From positions 56,022,258-56,086,257 of the forward strand of contig NC_092635.1 in the NCBI RefSeq assembly GCF_039555335.1: a DNA stretch of 64,000 nucleotides, read 5' to 3'. The translations under genes and the position numbers were made by a program. The DNA is from Amphiura filiformis. Its lineage: Eukaryota; Echinodermata; Ophiuroidea; Amphilepidida; Amphiuridae. The notes beneath the pieces were generated by a model. It was not told the DNA's origin, ran no database searches, and worked only from the letters and a program-made list of their open reading frames with translations. Shown here piece by piece: positions 11,274 through 20,617 of this stretch (positions are counted from its first letter, which is position 1; each line of letters begins with the position of its first letter).

Positions 11274-11424
11274 ATGGCGGGTTTCTGGAACGCCTGTTCA
11301 GATAAATTTAAAGCCGCTTTTAATTGGATTTGGACATATTTGTGGGTGATCTGGTTCGTTCTTGTTGTGTTCCTTGTGTACGTTTTGAGAACTCCGCTTA
11401 AACTGAGTGAGAACATGAACCTAG
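11274..11424 (+). CDS. ST7: ST7 homologue, coding exon 1 (residues 1-50 plus first base of codon 51)
   Basis: The ATG at 11274 lies in a favourable context (AACATGG). The exon encodes a short N-terminus and then a strongly hydrophobic helix (residues about 21-39, [19 protein letters not shown]), followed by basic TPLKL. This matches the start of animal ST7, including the invariant-looking W-x-WTYLW and FLVYxLRxPLK patterns. The exon ends in phase 1 before a GTGAGT donor at 11425. ST7 is a conserved multi-pass membrane protein of uncertain biochemical function, first described in human as a candidate tumour suppressor. The next coding exon is 37.3 kb away. Confidence 0.93.
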
Positions 11425-11728
11425 GTGAGTAAACAATCCCGTTAAATGACCCCGTAATCTTGGTAGTCCATCTCAACATGGAACCCTTCCATGATCTCAA
11501 TAAATCATTCCCATGCCATGGACGGTACAAAATTCACTTGCTGACATTATTCTGTTTAGCATGTTTAGGGACTGAATCGGTTATCTTATAAACACTAACA
11601 GTACATCATACATGTCACTTTTGAGTTGCACTTGTCTTACCTACATAGCTATATGTAACATACTCCAAATCATGAAATTGTTGCTTGTGTCAAGGCAAGG
11701 CAAGGGACAGGACACAGGTAAACATCAT
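11425..11728 (+). other. Start of ST7 intron 1
   Basis: Ordinary intron sequence between the exon 1 donor and the retrotransposon target duplication (ATCAT, 11724-11728). No gene or repeat is recognised. Confidence 0.5.
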
Positions 11729-12026
11729 TGTTATATATTTGGTTGGGTTCATGAAGAAACACACTTGAAGTCATGTTGTACAATCTACTATATGTTTTAT
11801 TCTACTAAGCTACAAGCATTGCATTCAGCTAGAAAGTCAGGTTCAGAGTGAGAGAGTTGACACCTAGGCAGTTTTGCCTCTATACTGTATTTGTGCATAG
11901 CTAGCATAAAGTTCATAACTAGGACTAGGTCAATGTCCGAACTAGGTCAAGTTCTCTGTCATGCTACTAATTGATTTATACACTTGTTTGTTTCTAAGAT
12001 GAAGGTCTTTAGCAGAAGTTATTACA
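11729..12026 (-). repeat. 3' LTR of the gypsy element (298 bp)
   Basis: On the + strand it runs TGTTATATATTTGG...GAAGTTATTACA, giving the canonical TG..CA ends. It appears identical to 15647-15944. Read on the minus strand it carries TATAAA (+ strand about 11975-11980) and a downstream AATAAA (11796-11801), the expected promoter and polyadenylation signals. Confidence 0.95.
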
Positions 12027-12038
12027 TTCCTCCCTTCT
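12027..12038 (-). promoter_or_regulatory. Polypurine tract
   Basis: On the minus strand the 12 bases directly before the 3' LTR read AGAAGGGAGGAA, an all-purine run in the position where plus-strand DNA synthesis is primed. Confidence 0.85.
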
Positions 12039-12485
12039 AAGTTTGAAAGTACAAATTTTATATAAACCAGATGTTTTTTTTTCTTTATCTTTGTTGACCT
12101 TAATTTTATAATTTGGTTTCTAGGTTGGTTTGCAATTTAGCAAATAATATGGCAACTACAGATGCATTTTGAAAAACACAAAAATGAAATAACTTTCAAA
12201 TAAAATTGCCTACTATAACTAATTCTAAAATTTAGCTTTTGAGATGAACAATCATTGTTAACAGATTTCCACTAACAGATGTCCACAATTTTATGTTAGC
12301 TTCATACTCAACTCAATTCAAATTTAGCTAATATTATGATAAAGCATATATGATGATACACAAAGCATATTTTGTTTTAACATATTAACTTTATAATCAA
12401 GAGTTCCATGGTCAAATTCAAGTCCAAGATCATTATCCATAAAAATAGTTCCAAGATCAGTATCTATAAAAATAGTTCCAAAAAG
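12039..12485 (-). other. 3' untranslated part of the gypsy element
   Basis: Non-coding A/T-rich sequence between the pol stop (12486-12488) and the polypurine tract. A pair of about 30-bp direct repeats containing ATAAAAATAGTTCCAA lies at 12427-12483. Confidence 0.6.
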
Positions 12486-12699
12486 TTATAAGTCCAGGCG
12501 GTTTGGGGGATAGCGTTCACGTACCGGCGTTCAGAAGACGCGGATTGTTCTGGCATGATTATCGCGGGTGCGACTGTTGGCGTTGCGGGTGCGACGGTTG
12601 GCGTCATAGTGGCGGGTGCGATATTACGTGGTGTTGGTACAGGTGGTACAACTGAAAAAGTTTTAGTGGGAGGCACTGAAGTGAGTACCTCGGGTATTG
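12486..12699 (-). pseudogene. Gypsy pol C-terminal tail remnant
   Basis: On the minus strand, one frame ends RYPPNRLDL and a stop at 12486-12488, resembling the arginine/proline-rich terminal motif of many invertebrate gypsy pol proteins. Upstream of it is a Pro/Thr/Ala-rich repetitive stretch (VAPATPTVAPA type). It abuts the RNase H frame directly, with no integrase core or zinc-finger sequence between, so the integrase-coding segment has been deleted at about 12700. Confidence 0.6.
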
Positions 12700-13653
12700 T
12701 TATGTTACTTTCCCTTGGTATACAGGGTCGTCAAGTTGCTTTGGCCATCCATAAGCTGTATACTCCCATGCGCGAGACAACACAGGGTCACGTTGGGTAG
12801 CTGCCCCCACTTCAGCAGCTTCCACAGGCAATTCACCAACAAGCGAAACATTGAAAAGTGCTTCCTCATTGCTAGGATCACTCACATCCTGGGGTAATCG
12901 AGACAAAAAGTCCGCGTTACTGTGTGCTGATGTATTGCGATATTCAATATCGGACTGATATGCTGATAATATCAAAGCCCATCGCTGTAACCTTTGGGAT
13001 GCGAGCGTCGGTACTGCATTCTTTGGACCCAAGATTGTGAGAAGCGGTTGATGATCAGTAATCAGTGTAAATTGTCGACCATACAAGTACAGGTGAAACT
13101 TTTTCACTCCAAAAATCAGCGACAATGCTTCTTTCTGTAACTGTGCGTAATTCTTTTCACTTTTGGTAAGCGTACGCGAAGCAAAGGCTATAGGACGTTC
13201 AGTCCCATCTTCCATGATATGCGATAATACGGCACCGATGCCATATTGAGATGCATCACAGGCTAATCTCAGTGGACGATTCACATCATAGTGAGTCAAT
13301 ACCGTGTCAGACATCAGCTTTTCCTTGGCTGCTTTGAAAGCTTGATCACATTCGGGTGTCCATTTGTAGGGAACATTGTTACACAAAAGCTTATTCAGTG
13401 GATGAATTAATAGCTCACTCAAGTTAGGAATAAACTTGGCATAATATTGAAGCATTCCAAGGAAAGACCGCAACTGGTGTACATTTTGAGGAGTAGGTGC
13501 TTCTGCGATTCCCTGAACCTTTTCAGGTGTAGCGGCGATTCCTCTGTCACTGATAATGTGACCCAGATATTTCACTTGCGTTTGCATGAAATGACACTTT
13601 GCCTGCTTTAGACGTATTCCATGTTCCTCCAATCGCGATAGTACCGCTTCCAA
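12700..13653 (-). CDS. Gypsy pol: RT thumb/connection and RNase H (fragment)
   Basis: A 317-residue open frame. Residues 1-40 are the end of the RT (KCHFMQTQVKYLGHIIS pattern). RNase H follows, with the four expected acidic residues visible: D133 (ACDAS), E175 (KEALSL), D200 (ITDHQPLL) and D248 (NADFLSR). After about residue 255 the pre-integrase linker starts but stops at 12700. The frame is offset from the upstream RT frame by one base, with the break at a C run near 13681-13683. This is the long, well-preserved part of pol. Confidence 0.9.
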   Translation of the reverse strand: MEAVLSRLEEHGIRLKQAKCHFMQTQVKYLGHIISDRGIAATPEKVQGIAEAPTPQNVHQLRSFLGMLQYYAKFIPNLSELLIHPLNKLLCNNVPYKWTPECDQAFKAAKEKLMSDTVLTHYDVNRPLRLACDASQYGIGAVLSHIMEDGTERPIAFASRTLTKSEKNYAQLQKEALSLIFGVKKFHLYLYGRQFTLITDHQPLLTILGPKNAVPTLASQRLQRWALILSAYQSDIEYRNTSAHSNADFLSRLPQDVSDPSNEEALFNVSLVGELPVEAAEVGAATQRDPVLSRAWEYTAYGWPKQLDDPVYQGKVT

Positions 13654-14123
13654 CCGTTGTAAATGTTCCTCTTCCGTCTTCCCGAAATCAAAATATCATC
13701 AATGAAACACATGACTCCGTCAAGTCCCTGTAGGATTTGTTCCATTGCATTCTGGAATACACTAGGTGCACTGGCAACTCCAAATGCTAGCCTTGTATAT
13801 TGGAATAACCCTCTATGTGTATTTACAGTTAAGTATTTCTTGGAGTCGGGGTCAAGCTGCATTTGCTGATATGCTTGTGACATGTCCAGGGTAGAGAAAA
13901 TTTTCCCTCCAGCAAGCGTTGCAAACATGTCCTGGGGATTAGGTAGTGGATATTTGTCCACTTCTATTTCACTATTTATTGTTACCTTATAGTCCCCACA
14001 AATCCTCAGCGATTTATCTGCTTTGGGAATTACCACAATTGGGGCTGCCCATTCAGCATGCGATACTGGCTCCAATATGCCTTCCTCCAACAAGCGATCA
14101 ATCTCCTTTTCTACCAGTCGCAA
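13608..14123 (-). CDS. Gypsy pol: reverse transcriptase fingers/palm (fragment)
   Basis: A 171-residue frame containing the RT core: LLEEGILEPV, WAAPIVVIPK, the first catalytic aspartate in STLDMSQAY (D80), LAFGVASAPSVFQ, and the FIDDILIS box (residues 140-147, catalytic D142 and D143). After ISG the frame goes out of phase with the continuing RT, which resumes in the frame ending at 12700. The loss of one base near 13681-13683 explains it; as it lies at a short homopolymer, a sequencing error is possible. Confidence 0.9.
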   Translation of the reverse strand: MRLVEKEIDRLLEEGILEPVSHAEWAAPIVVIPKADKSLRICGDYKVTINSEIEVDKYPLPNPQDMFATLAGGKIFSTLDMSQAYQQMQLDPDSKKYLTVNTHRGLFQYTRLAFGVASAPSVFQNAMEQILQGLDGVMCFIDDILISGRRKRNIYNGWKRYYRDWRNMEYV

Positions 14124-14890
14124 GCTGTGAATATGGCACAGGTCGCTTTGTGAAACTTGGGACGAGCATTTGACTTGACATGCAGTTTGGCTGTGTGATG
14201 CTTCATGGTTCCTAATCCCGGTTGGAACACAGCTTTATGTTTGTTTAACACTTCCCGCATACTTGATTGTGATGATGGCACTGATGTTACATATGTCGCA
14301 AAAATCTCTTTCCAATTCAAGCGTATGACTTTGAGCCAATTTCTACCCAACACAGGTGGTTGACCAGTTACCCTTGCTACCACTAAGGGTAATGTCACTA
14401 TTTGCGAGCGATAGGTCACTGTCACTTCACCCTGACCGACAACAGGTAACCTGTCACCTCCATAGGTGGAGAAATTGCTTTCACATTTACTCAGTTTGAC
14501 ATGTGGAAACTTTGCATTGAATACATCTTGCGGTATGATGGACATGGCTGCACCAGTATCAACTTCCATTGGAATAGCTTTTCCATCTATGACCACAGTC
14601 ACCATTATAGGGTCTGAGCTGTTTGATCCAGGCAAATTGTGAATTCCAAGAGTGTGGAGATAGTTACAGGTTTCATGCATTTCAGTTCCATTATTATCTT
14701 CCACCTCCTCCATGCTTTGCTCATCAACATAATTAGTTCCTGAAGTTTGTTTCTTTCTACATACTTTAGCCAAGTGTCCTACCTTTTTGCAGTAGTTACA
14801 TTTGTAAGTTTTATACTTGCAGACATTGGCATTGTGATGTTCACCACAGCGATAACAGGTAGTTCCTTGATACTTTGGGTTACTGTTCAT
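14111..14890 (-). CDS. Gypsy nucleocapsid zinc knuckles and aspartic protease (fragment)
   Basis: A 259-residue frame. Two CCHC knuckles lie at residues 12-24 (C-X2-C-X3-H-X4-C) and 31-44 (C-X2-C-X4-H-X4-C). A retropepsin-type protease follows, with the catalytic DTG at 111-113 (EVDTGAAMSIIP). The start of the RT linker comes next. At the C-terminus two closely spaced single-base shifts (about 14120-14160) separate it from RT. Its ATG overlaps the gag stop as ATGA (14887-14890). That could be a real frame change between gag and pol or another indel. Confidence 0.9.
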   Translation of the reverse strand: MNSNPKYQGTTCYRCGEHHNANVCKYKTYKCNYCKKVGHLAKVCRKKQTSGTNYVDEQSMEEVEDNNGTEMHETCNYLHTLGIHNLPGSNSSDPIMVTVVIDGKAIPMEVDTGAAMSIIPQDVFNAKFPHVKLSKCESNFSTYGGDRLPVVGQGEVTVTYRSQIVTLPLVVARVTGQPPVLGRNWLKVIRLNWKEIFATYVTSVPSSQSSMREVLNKHKAVFQPGLGTMKHHTAKLHVKSNARPKFHKATCAIFTACDW

Positions 14891-15512
14891 ACTTGTTGGC
14901 GGTTTATGCTGACTCGGGGTTGCTGTTGACCACGATTCCGGTTGAATCGTTTAGGTGTGGAATGTACTTTATTCACATTTCCACCCTTGTGGAGCATATC
15001 TGTGTCTTTCGATGCTGCTTCTGATGCTACAGCAATGTTAATTGCTTTTTGAAGATCTAAGTCGTCTTCTGTCAAACATTTCCTCTGAATGTTTTCTGCA
15101 CGAAGCCCACAAACAAGGCGATCACGAAGGGCTTGATTTAGAAAATCACCAAATTCGCAAGTGGTTGAAAGTCGTCTTAGCTCCGCAACATACTCTCGGA
15201 TTGACTCTGTAGGTTGTTGATCCCGTTTGTAAAATTTAAAACGTTCAGCAATTCGTAGTGGTGCTGGTGCCAAGTGATCCGTTAACAATTTAACTAATTC
15301 ATCAAATGTTTTGGTAGCTGGATCTGTTGGTGCTGTCAAACTCCTAAGAAGTTTGTATACCGTTGGCCCAACAAGGCTGATGAGAGCTGCCACCTTCTTG
15401 TTATTTTCCACACCGTTCACAATAAGAAATTGCTGAAAACGTTCCATATCGATTTCCAGTCCTCCATACTACTGTCAAATTGACCCATTTGTCCTATCAT
15501 GTAGCCAGCCAT
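14887..15512 (-). CDS. Gypsy gag (capsid), with an early frameshift
   Basis: The open part (15447 to 14887, 186 residues) matches the capsid region of Ty3/gypsy gag: RFQQFLIVNGVENNKKVAAL, then LTDHLAPAPLRIAERFKF, QPTESIREYVAELRRLS and CGLRAENIQRKCL. An upstream ATG at 15512-15510 starts a frame with MAGYMIGQMGQFD and EDWK that looks like the natural N-terminus. It is out of phase by one base at about 15446-15450. I therefore extend the gene to 15512 and mark it broken. Confidence 0.8.
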
Positions 15513-15631
15513 GGCTATGATGAACTAAGTACAGAACTATACTGGTAAATCAAGTCTTTATTAGCTGAAAACTTCTTGGCACCAAACAAAACTGGTTGTC
15601 AAGTCGAAAAGTTGTAGTTAATAGGTTGAAA

Positions 15632-15645
15632 CATCCTCGTCGCCA
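15632..15645 (-). promoter_or_regulatory. Primer binding site matching tRNA-Ser(GCU)
   Basis: The + strand reads ATCCTCGTCGCCA at 15633-15645, one base from the 5' LTR. This equals the 3' end (with CCA) of animal tRNA-Ser(GCU), as I recall that tRNA. The minus strand is thus complementary and serves as the (-) strand primer site. Confidence 0.75.
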
Positions 15646-15646
15646 C

Positions 15647-15944
15647 TGTTATATATTTGGTTGGGTTCATGAAGAAACACACTTGAAGTCATGTTGTACA
15701 ATCTACTATATGTTTTATTCTACTAAGCTACAAGCATTGCATTCAGCTAGAAAGTCAGGTTCAGAGTGAGAGAGTTGACACCTAGGCAGTTTTGCCTCTA
15801 TACTGTATTTGTGCATAGCTAGCATAAAGTTCATAACTAGGACTAGGTCAATGTCCGAACTAGGTCAAGTTCTCTGTCATGCTACTAATTGATTTATACA
15901 CTTGTTTGTTTCTAAGATGAAGGTCTTTAGCAGAAGTTATTACA
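15647..15944 (-). repeat. 5' LTR of the gypsy element (298 bp)
   Basis: No difference from the 3' LTR was found by eye. TG..CA ends. Minus-strand TATAAA is at 15893-15898 and AATAAA at 15714-15719. Confidence 0.95.
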
Positions 15945-16013
15945 ATCATGAACATGGTAAGTTTGGTGTACAACTACAATCATGACAATCAACGTTTTAA
16001 AGCAGTACTTATA

Positions 16014-16263
16014 GGAATTCCAATTGAATGAACGCAGCTCAACAGCTGCACTCGATCCAACCGTGATCGCATACCTTGGATACAATGCCATGATGCTAAC
16101 CAATCACGATCAGGGCAAGACGATTGCGTTGCCGTTGGCATGGTCATGTGGTTGATTCACCTCCGCGTTACTCACGCACAGTCGCACACGCTGGCGTACA
16201 TCGCGCAGTGTACGCAAAAATTCGCCACACTATTGAAAGCTGCGTTCATTCAATTGGAATTCC
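16014..16263. mobile_element. 250-bp MITE with GGAATTCC ends
   Basis: Inverted ends of about 25 bp: GGAATTCCAATTGAATGAAC... on the left and the inverse on the right, continuing as CGCAGCT. The interior is G/C-richer and has no recognisable frame. The target duplication is unclear. Confidence 0.7.
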
Positions 16264-16784
16264 CACTACAAATTTAGAACGTTTGAGGACTTGTTCTCAA
16301 GTTGTAGGTTCTCCCGTAGCCTAGGGTGCCTCCAGTCCAGGGTTTTATTTTGGCAAGTTTGCATTAGTATATCTGGTAAAATACTCACTTTAAAAACCTT
16401 TGTTACTGATGTATGTCAGACTGTGATTGCTAAACTTATTCTATGCATCAACTTTTGTCCAAAGAAATATTTAAAAAGACGATTTTTATGAACAGCGAAA
16501 AGTCCACTCCACGACTAGTTCACCACGTAAACTTGTATGGCTCAAAATTCGGACCGCTCGCCATTAAGTTTACTGCTTTCTGTGTTTTGAAATTTGTTGA
16601 CGTTTTAATGAGCCCAATTTCCGGTCGATTATTTTAGCTGTGTCATGTCACGTGCATGACGCTAGTGGGTACCAGCTTCAGGGGAAAAAAAGTCATGATC
16701 GCCGATAACGATGTGATATGGGACTTACATAGGATTACACAGAGATATTTCTTGCCAAAATTTGACCATTTCTATGATAAGTTT

Positions 16785-18370
16785 TTTATTTTTTTCGGTT
16801 TTGTATCCCCGGACCTAGACCTAAAGTAAACGCTAGGATCATTCATGGTTAACCTAAAAAAAAAATTAAAAAAAAATTTCAAGATGTTTTGTATTTTTAA
16901 TATGAAAATTGATATTTTGTATTCATGTCATACTCTATTAGTGATTTCAAAATGCATTCAAATTCAATGCATTTTGAACTCATTAATAGAGTAGGCCTAT
17001 GACATGAATACAAATTATCAATTTTCATATTATAAGTGGCCATGCGTTTTGACTTGGGCCAGTAAATAGGTGGAGATGTTACATGCGCGCGACATTTTTG
17101 GGTTCATCTTTATCATTTTCTCAGTTAATATGCAGCCTATGTAGTTAAATTTGGTGTCAAATTAAAGCTTGTGATGATACCAATACAATAAACATAATAA
17201 ATGTTGTAAAAAGTTATTAACATTTGTCATAGACATGTCCACATTCCTTATTATAGAGGCGACATTCAATCCAAAAGGAAATACAAAATTTGAAATTTGG
17301 ACACCAGAAACTTGACAGCGTAGTCTAAAATGTGCCGGTACTTTATCCTTGATACAGAAGTCAGCATGCAGTGAAAGTTAGATTTCATAAAATAAAATCG
17401 CCTTTGTGTAAAATGGATCGCCGTGGTGAAAAATGATGCATTACATGTTTTTTTTTTTAAACAGACATTTGCCCATAACTTCGCTAATTTTTGACCTACA
17501 GATATGGTTGACCCCTCATTTTTTAAGTTAAATAATCACCTTTTTAAACAAAATAATTTCCATGTGAAATATCCTACTTGAAAATTTTGTGAACATGATA
17601 ATTAGCCTCCAATTAGCATAATGTGCGGGGTGGAGGAGGATCAGGAGGAGGAGGATCAGGAGGAGCAAATTTAATAAAAGTGACCCCAGGGTCATATGAT
17701 GCAAGAGGTCCATTTCTTTTTTCATATTTTTACAATTCACTTTAAACTACATACTATAACACCATACAATCTTATTCCAGGTAATTTAATTTGCTTTGAT
17801 TAGCAATTTTGCATATTTTATTTTCCGTTCGAAAGTTACACATTGAAGTCAATGGGAAAATATGCCTAGAAAGAGGCTGGCGCAAAATGATTTTAATTTT
17901 ATTGAACCCTATGATGTTATATATACATGTATAAAAAGCTTTGACTGAGAGGAATTCAAATATGGAACTTCTAAATATGTGGGGTGCACCTATTTTTTGT
18001 TTTAATTTTTCAAATTTTCAATTTTTTCCCCAAAATATTTGGTATTTTCAGTTTCATAACTCCTTAGTGTTATACCCTATGTCATTTTTAAGTGCATTTT
18101 TGGATTCCTCAGTTCATTTGCAGCAAGAAAATGTAAACTTTTATATATGATGGGTATGATATGTGAAAGATATGGAAATTTAAATGAAAAAACATGCAAT
18201 TTTCAACTCGCGAAAACATATAACGCATTACCGGCCCAACTCAAAACGCATGGCCAAATACAAAACATCTTGAAAATTTTTTATATTTTTTTTTTAGGTC
18301 AACCATGAATGATCCTAGCATTTAGGTCTAGGTCCACCGACACTACAAAACCAAAAAAAAAAAAAAAAAC
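16785..18370. mobile_element. About 1.6-kb TIR element, non-coding
   Basis: Long inverted ends. The left arm reads TTTTGTA..GGACCTAGACCTAAA..GGATCATTCATGGTTAACCT and continues AAGATGTTTTGTATTT / GGCCATGCGTTTTGA. The right arm is the inverse from about 18228 to 18358 (GGCCAAATACAAAACATCTT...AGGTCTAGGTCC). The arms are over 100 bp once a 140-bp insertion in the left arm is removed. The interior has only short frames and a GGAGGAGGATCAGG repeat at about 17630-17665. Superfamily unknown. Confidence 0.7.
16897..17036. mobile_element. Foldback MITE nested in the left arm of the 16785-18370 element
   Basis: A nearly perfect hairpin with arms TAATATGAAAATTGATA..TTTGTATTCATGTCAT..CTCTATTA of about 60 bp around AAATGCATTCAAATTCAATG. 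It interrupts the left TIR exactly between GTTTTGTATTT and GGCCATGCG, which are contiguous in the right TIR. Flanking TA is consistent with a TA-targeting MITE. Confidence 0.75.
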
Positions 18371-18829
18371 GCAGCGGTACCGGTACAAAATTACCGAAAA
18401 TGTCAGGCCTAATTTCTAGGTAGCTTGGCCCTACTTTGTCTGCGTTATATGAAAAGGACAGTCTTAAGTAAGTAAATGTGCAACGCTTTTGATGTTTTGG
18501 GAGACTGGGAGGATCAGAACAAAAAATGATGGAGCCTATTCTTGACTGTGTAATATTCCTTCACCACGCTGCCGTACGGCAATAACCTTATACGATGGAC
18601 AGATAGTATCAGTTTGTGAATGAGGACATCGTATAAGCTCCTTGTACTACTCCACGACTATGTACGTCATAGTGAATGGTGATGAATGCACGCTAAATCG
18701 TGGCGGCGCATACATGTACACATACAATGTAGCTCCTTGGAACTCACGGTCGGAGCCGTGAGTTCCAATTATTGGAACTAAGCAGTACTGCATACTCGGC
18801 AGTGGGGTTTGACCCCACCCTTTTTATTT
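18371..18829. other. Intronic sequence, nothing recognised
   Basis: No gene or element. There is a short GGAACTCACGG / CCGTGAGTTCC hairpin at about 18738-18765. Confidence 0.4.
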
Positions 18830-18930
18830 TACCCCCACCCTTTTTACTGAGGCACCTTTATACTGAAAATTCTTGACCCCCACGCTTTTTACTGAGGCAC
18901 CCTTTATACTGAAAATTCCTGACCCCCACC
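18830..18930. repeat. Two tandem 46-bp repeats
   Basis: TTTTTACTGAGGCAC..TTTATACTGAAAATTC..TGACCCCCAC occurs twice head to tail, with a third partial CCCACCCTTTTTA start before it. Confidence 0.75.
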
Positions 18931-18944
18931 ACTTTTTGCTTTTT

Positions 18945-19260
18945 CCACTTTTTGTATACCGGTACATTGATGAAGTCACACGCAGTTCAAAGTAAATCAA
19001 GTACGCCAAATTCTGCACCTATTTCACACATGCAAGTCCGATGTTTTTCTCTCCATTAAGTTGATACATTAATATTGTGAACAATGCAAATTATATGTGA
19101 AAAACCACTGTAGGCCTACTGTACAATAAACATTTTAATGCATAACTGTACTTTTTTGGCGTCCAAATGTTGTTCTTGTCATGAACTGATTCGCATCTTG
19201 ACGTGCGCTGTGTTCAGCGACTATATCCTATCTTCTTCGCTCAATCAATTATGCATGATA
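18945..19260 (+). repeat. Dispersed direct repeat, copy 1 of 2
   Basis: About 300 bp containing GATGAAGTCACAC, TTTTTCTCTCCATTAAGTTG, GGCGTCCAAATGTTGTTC and TGTTCAGCGACTATATCCTA recurs at 21118-21425 with moderate divergence. The element identity is unknown. Confidence 0.75.
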
Positions 19261-19736
19261 AATAATGATGTCACTCATGTACGATCGATGTAAAGAATAA
19301 ACTAACACACATCGTAACACGTCATGGAAAAAATCTGAACTATCGTGTGCAAATTCGAAGCTATGAGTTCTCGAGTAACTGGTGCATGGACATTTTGCAG
19401 GACATCATGCTATTATTGTAGGACTTCCTATAATAGTCAGACAAAGTTGACCTCAAATAGTAGGATAATCTAATCCTACAATAGTCAGACATGATCCCTA
19501 AACCAGCCTACCAGCACTAAACCAAGCTTTGGTGCATGTTCTAAATAGCTCCATTGTATTCTCCATGTAATGTTACCCCAGACCTAGCTTGCGCCAGTAC
19601 ATCTTAGCTTGCGAAAGGTTCCAAGTAGAAAAAGCAAGATTATTTGTTGTAAAAATGCAATGAAATCATGACCACTATTCTTTAAAATTGGAAGGTATTA
19701 ACCCTAACACTGGACCCTGCTTTTTGGGATCGGAAG

Positions 19737-19890
19737 TCAAAGAAGATCCGAAAAAGTCAAGGAGAAGAAGAATTTTGACTTGGCACCCCGGGATTGAACC
19801 TTTGACCCCTCGCATGCCAAGCACACGATCACGGACCGGTAGCTACACGGGTTATTGCTGCCCGCCAGCAATTCCGTGCAAGATATAACA
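19737..19890 (-). mobile_element. tRNA-derived SINE-like sequence
   Basis: On the minus strand, GTAGCTACCGGTC fits a degraded box A, and 40-odd bases on GGTTCAATCCC fits box B (consensus GGTTCRANNCC), spaced as in a tRNA. A CCCGGGGTGCC tail follows. The anticodon arm is not tRNA-like enough for a functional gene, so a SINE head is more likely. Confidence 0.5.
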
Positions 19891-19981
19891 CTTAGGGTGA
19901 TTGCGCCATCGAGACCCTGGGATTCATGCATGCGCAGATTTTTGCATCGTAAGATTTTGTAAGATTTTTGGGTGTTAGGGC

Positions 19982-20354
19982 TAAGGGGGTACTACACCCC
20001 TGCACAATTTGGTGCCTATTTTTGCATTTTTCTCACAAATTATAGCACATTGGTACAAGTAAGATATGTATATTTATAGAGGCAAGGACTACAGCTACTG
20101 CACTGAAAATTTTATTTCAGCACAGACAACAGTTGTGGAGTTACAGTCAAAAATGAGGGAAACCCGATATTTGATCAATAAATCAATAACTACTTGTCTT
20201 GAGTCACTGAAATTCCAGTGTAGTATAAACTGCATTCCTTGCCCGGAAATATACAATGTACACCTTTTGTTACCAGTGTTTTATTAGTTTTTGAGAAAAA
20301 TGCAAAAATAGTCACAAATTTATGAAGGGGTCAGGGGTGTAGTACCAACTTAAG
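19982..20354. mobile_element. GTACTACACCCC MITE, copy A
   Basis: Inverted ends AAGGGGGTACTACACCCCTG...CAGGGGTGTAGTACCAACTT and inner arms TATTTTTGCATTTTTCTCA / TGAGAAAAATGCAAAAATA. Same family as 36489-36852 and 45571-45940. The interior (GGCAAGGACTACA, TTTGACTGTAACTCC) is shared but inverted relative to the other two. Confidence 0.85.
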
Positions 20355-20617
20355 TGTAGGCCTAAATGTTTACTTTCAAAGAATATAGCATTATTAGTTG
20401 CCGAAAGCTGGCAAACATCAAGAATTTGGACCAAAACTACTCCAGTCAAATTAAGGGACATCCTTCTATTTAGTAGGACAACAAAATTTGAGAAAATTAG
20501 CTGAAGTGGGATAAAGTCTCGCTATTGAAGGATTGTCCAACAATAGTAGTATAGGACAAAGTAGGGTACTTGAAATCCCACAATAGCAAGATGTCCTGCA
20601 AAAAATCATGCACCAGT

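Larger units (their letters stand above)
11729..15944 (-). mobile_element. Ty3/gypsy-type LTR retrotransposon, internally deleted
   Basis: A 4216-bp element in ST7 intron 1, antisense to the gene. It has two 298-bp LTRs that look identical, a 5-bp target duplication ATCAT (11724-11728 and 15945-15949), a primer binding site, a polypurine tract, and gag, protease, RT and RNase H coding on the minus strand. Domain order PR-RT-RNaseH is that of Ty3/gypsy. Integrase is missing: the RNase H frame runs into a short tail that fits the extreme C-terminus of pol. Several single-base frameshifts split the frames. Complete ends with identical LTRs but defective coding suggest recent mobilisation in trans by a full-length relative (inference). 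Confidence 0.95.
19378..20617. mobile_element. About 1.24-kb TIR element (ACTGGTGCATG ends)
   Basis: The left end, ACTGGTGCATGGACATTTTG then CAGGACATCATGCTATTATT, is inverted at the right end (...AATAGCAAGATGTCCTGCAA..CATGCACCAGT). Related GTAGGAC..AATAGTC motifs recur inside. It contains a SINE-like unit (19737-19890) and a 370-bp MITE (19982-20354), so it is a composite. The target duplication is uncertain. Confidence 0.6.

Noticed and set aside
11180..11530. 116-codon minus-strand frame opposite ST7 exon 1
   Set aside because: Shadow of the coding exon; no known domain, and the + strand exon explains the openness.
19737..19890. Possible functional tRNA gene
   Set aside because: Box B is good but box A and the anticodon arm are poor and there is no paired acceptor stem; a SINE head is more likely.
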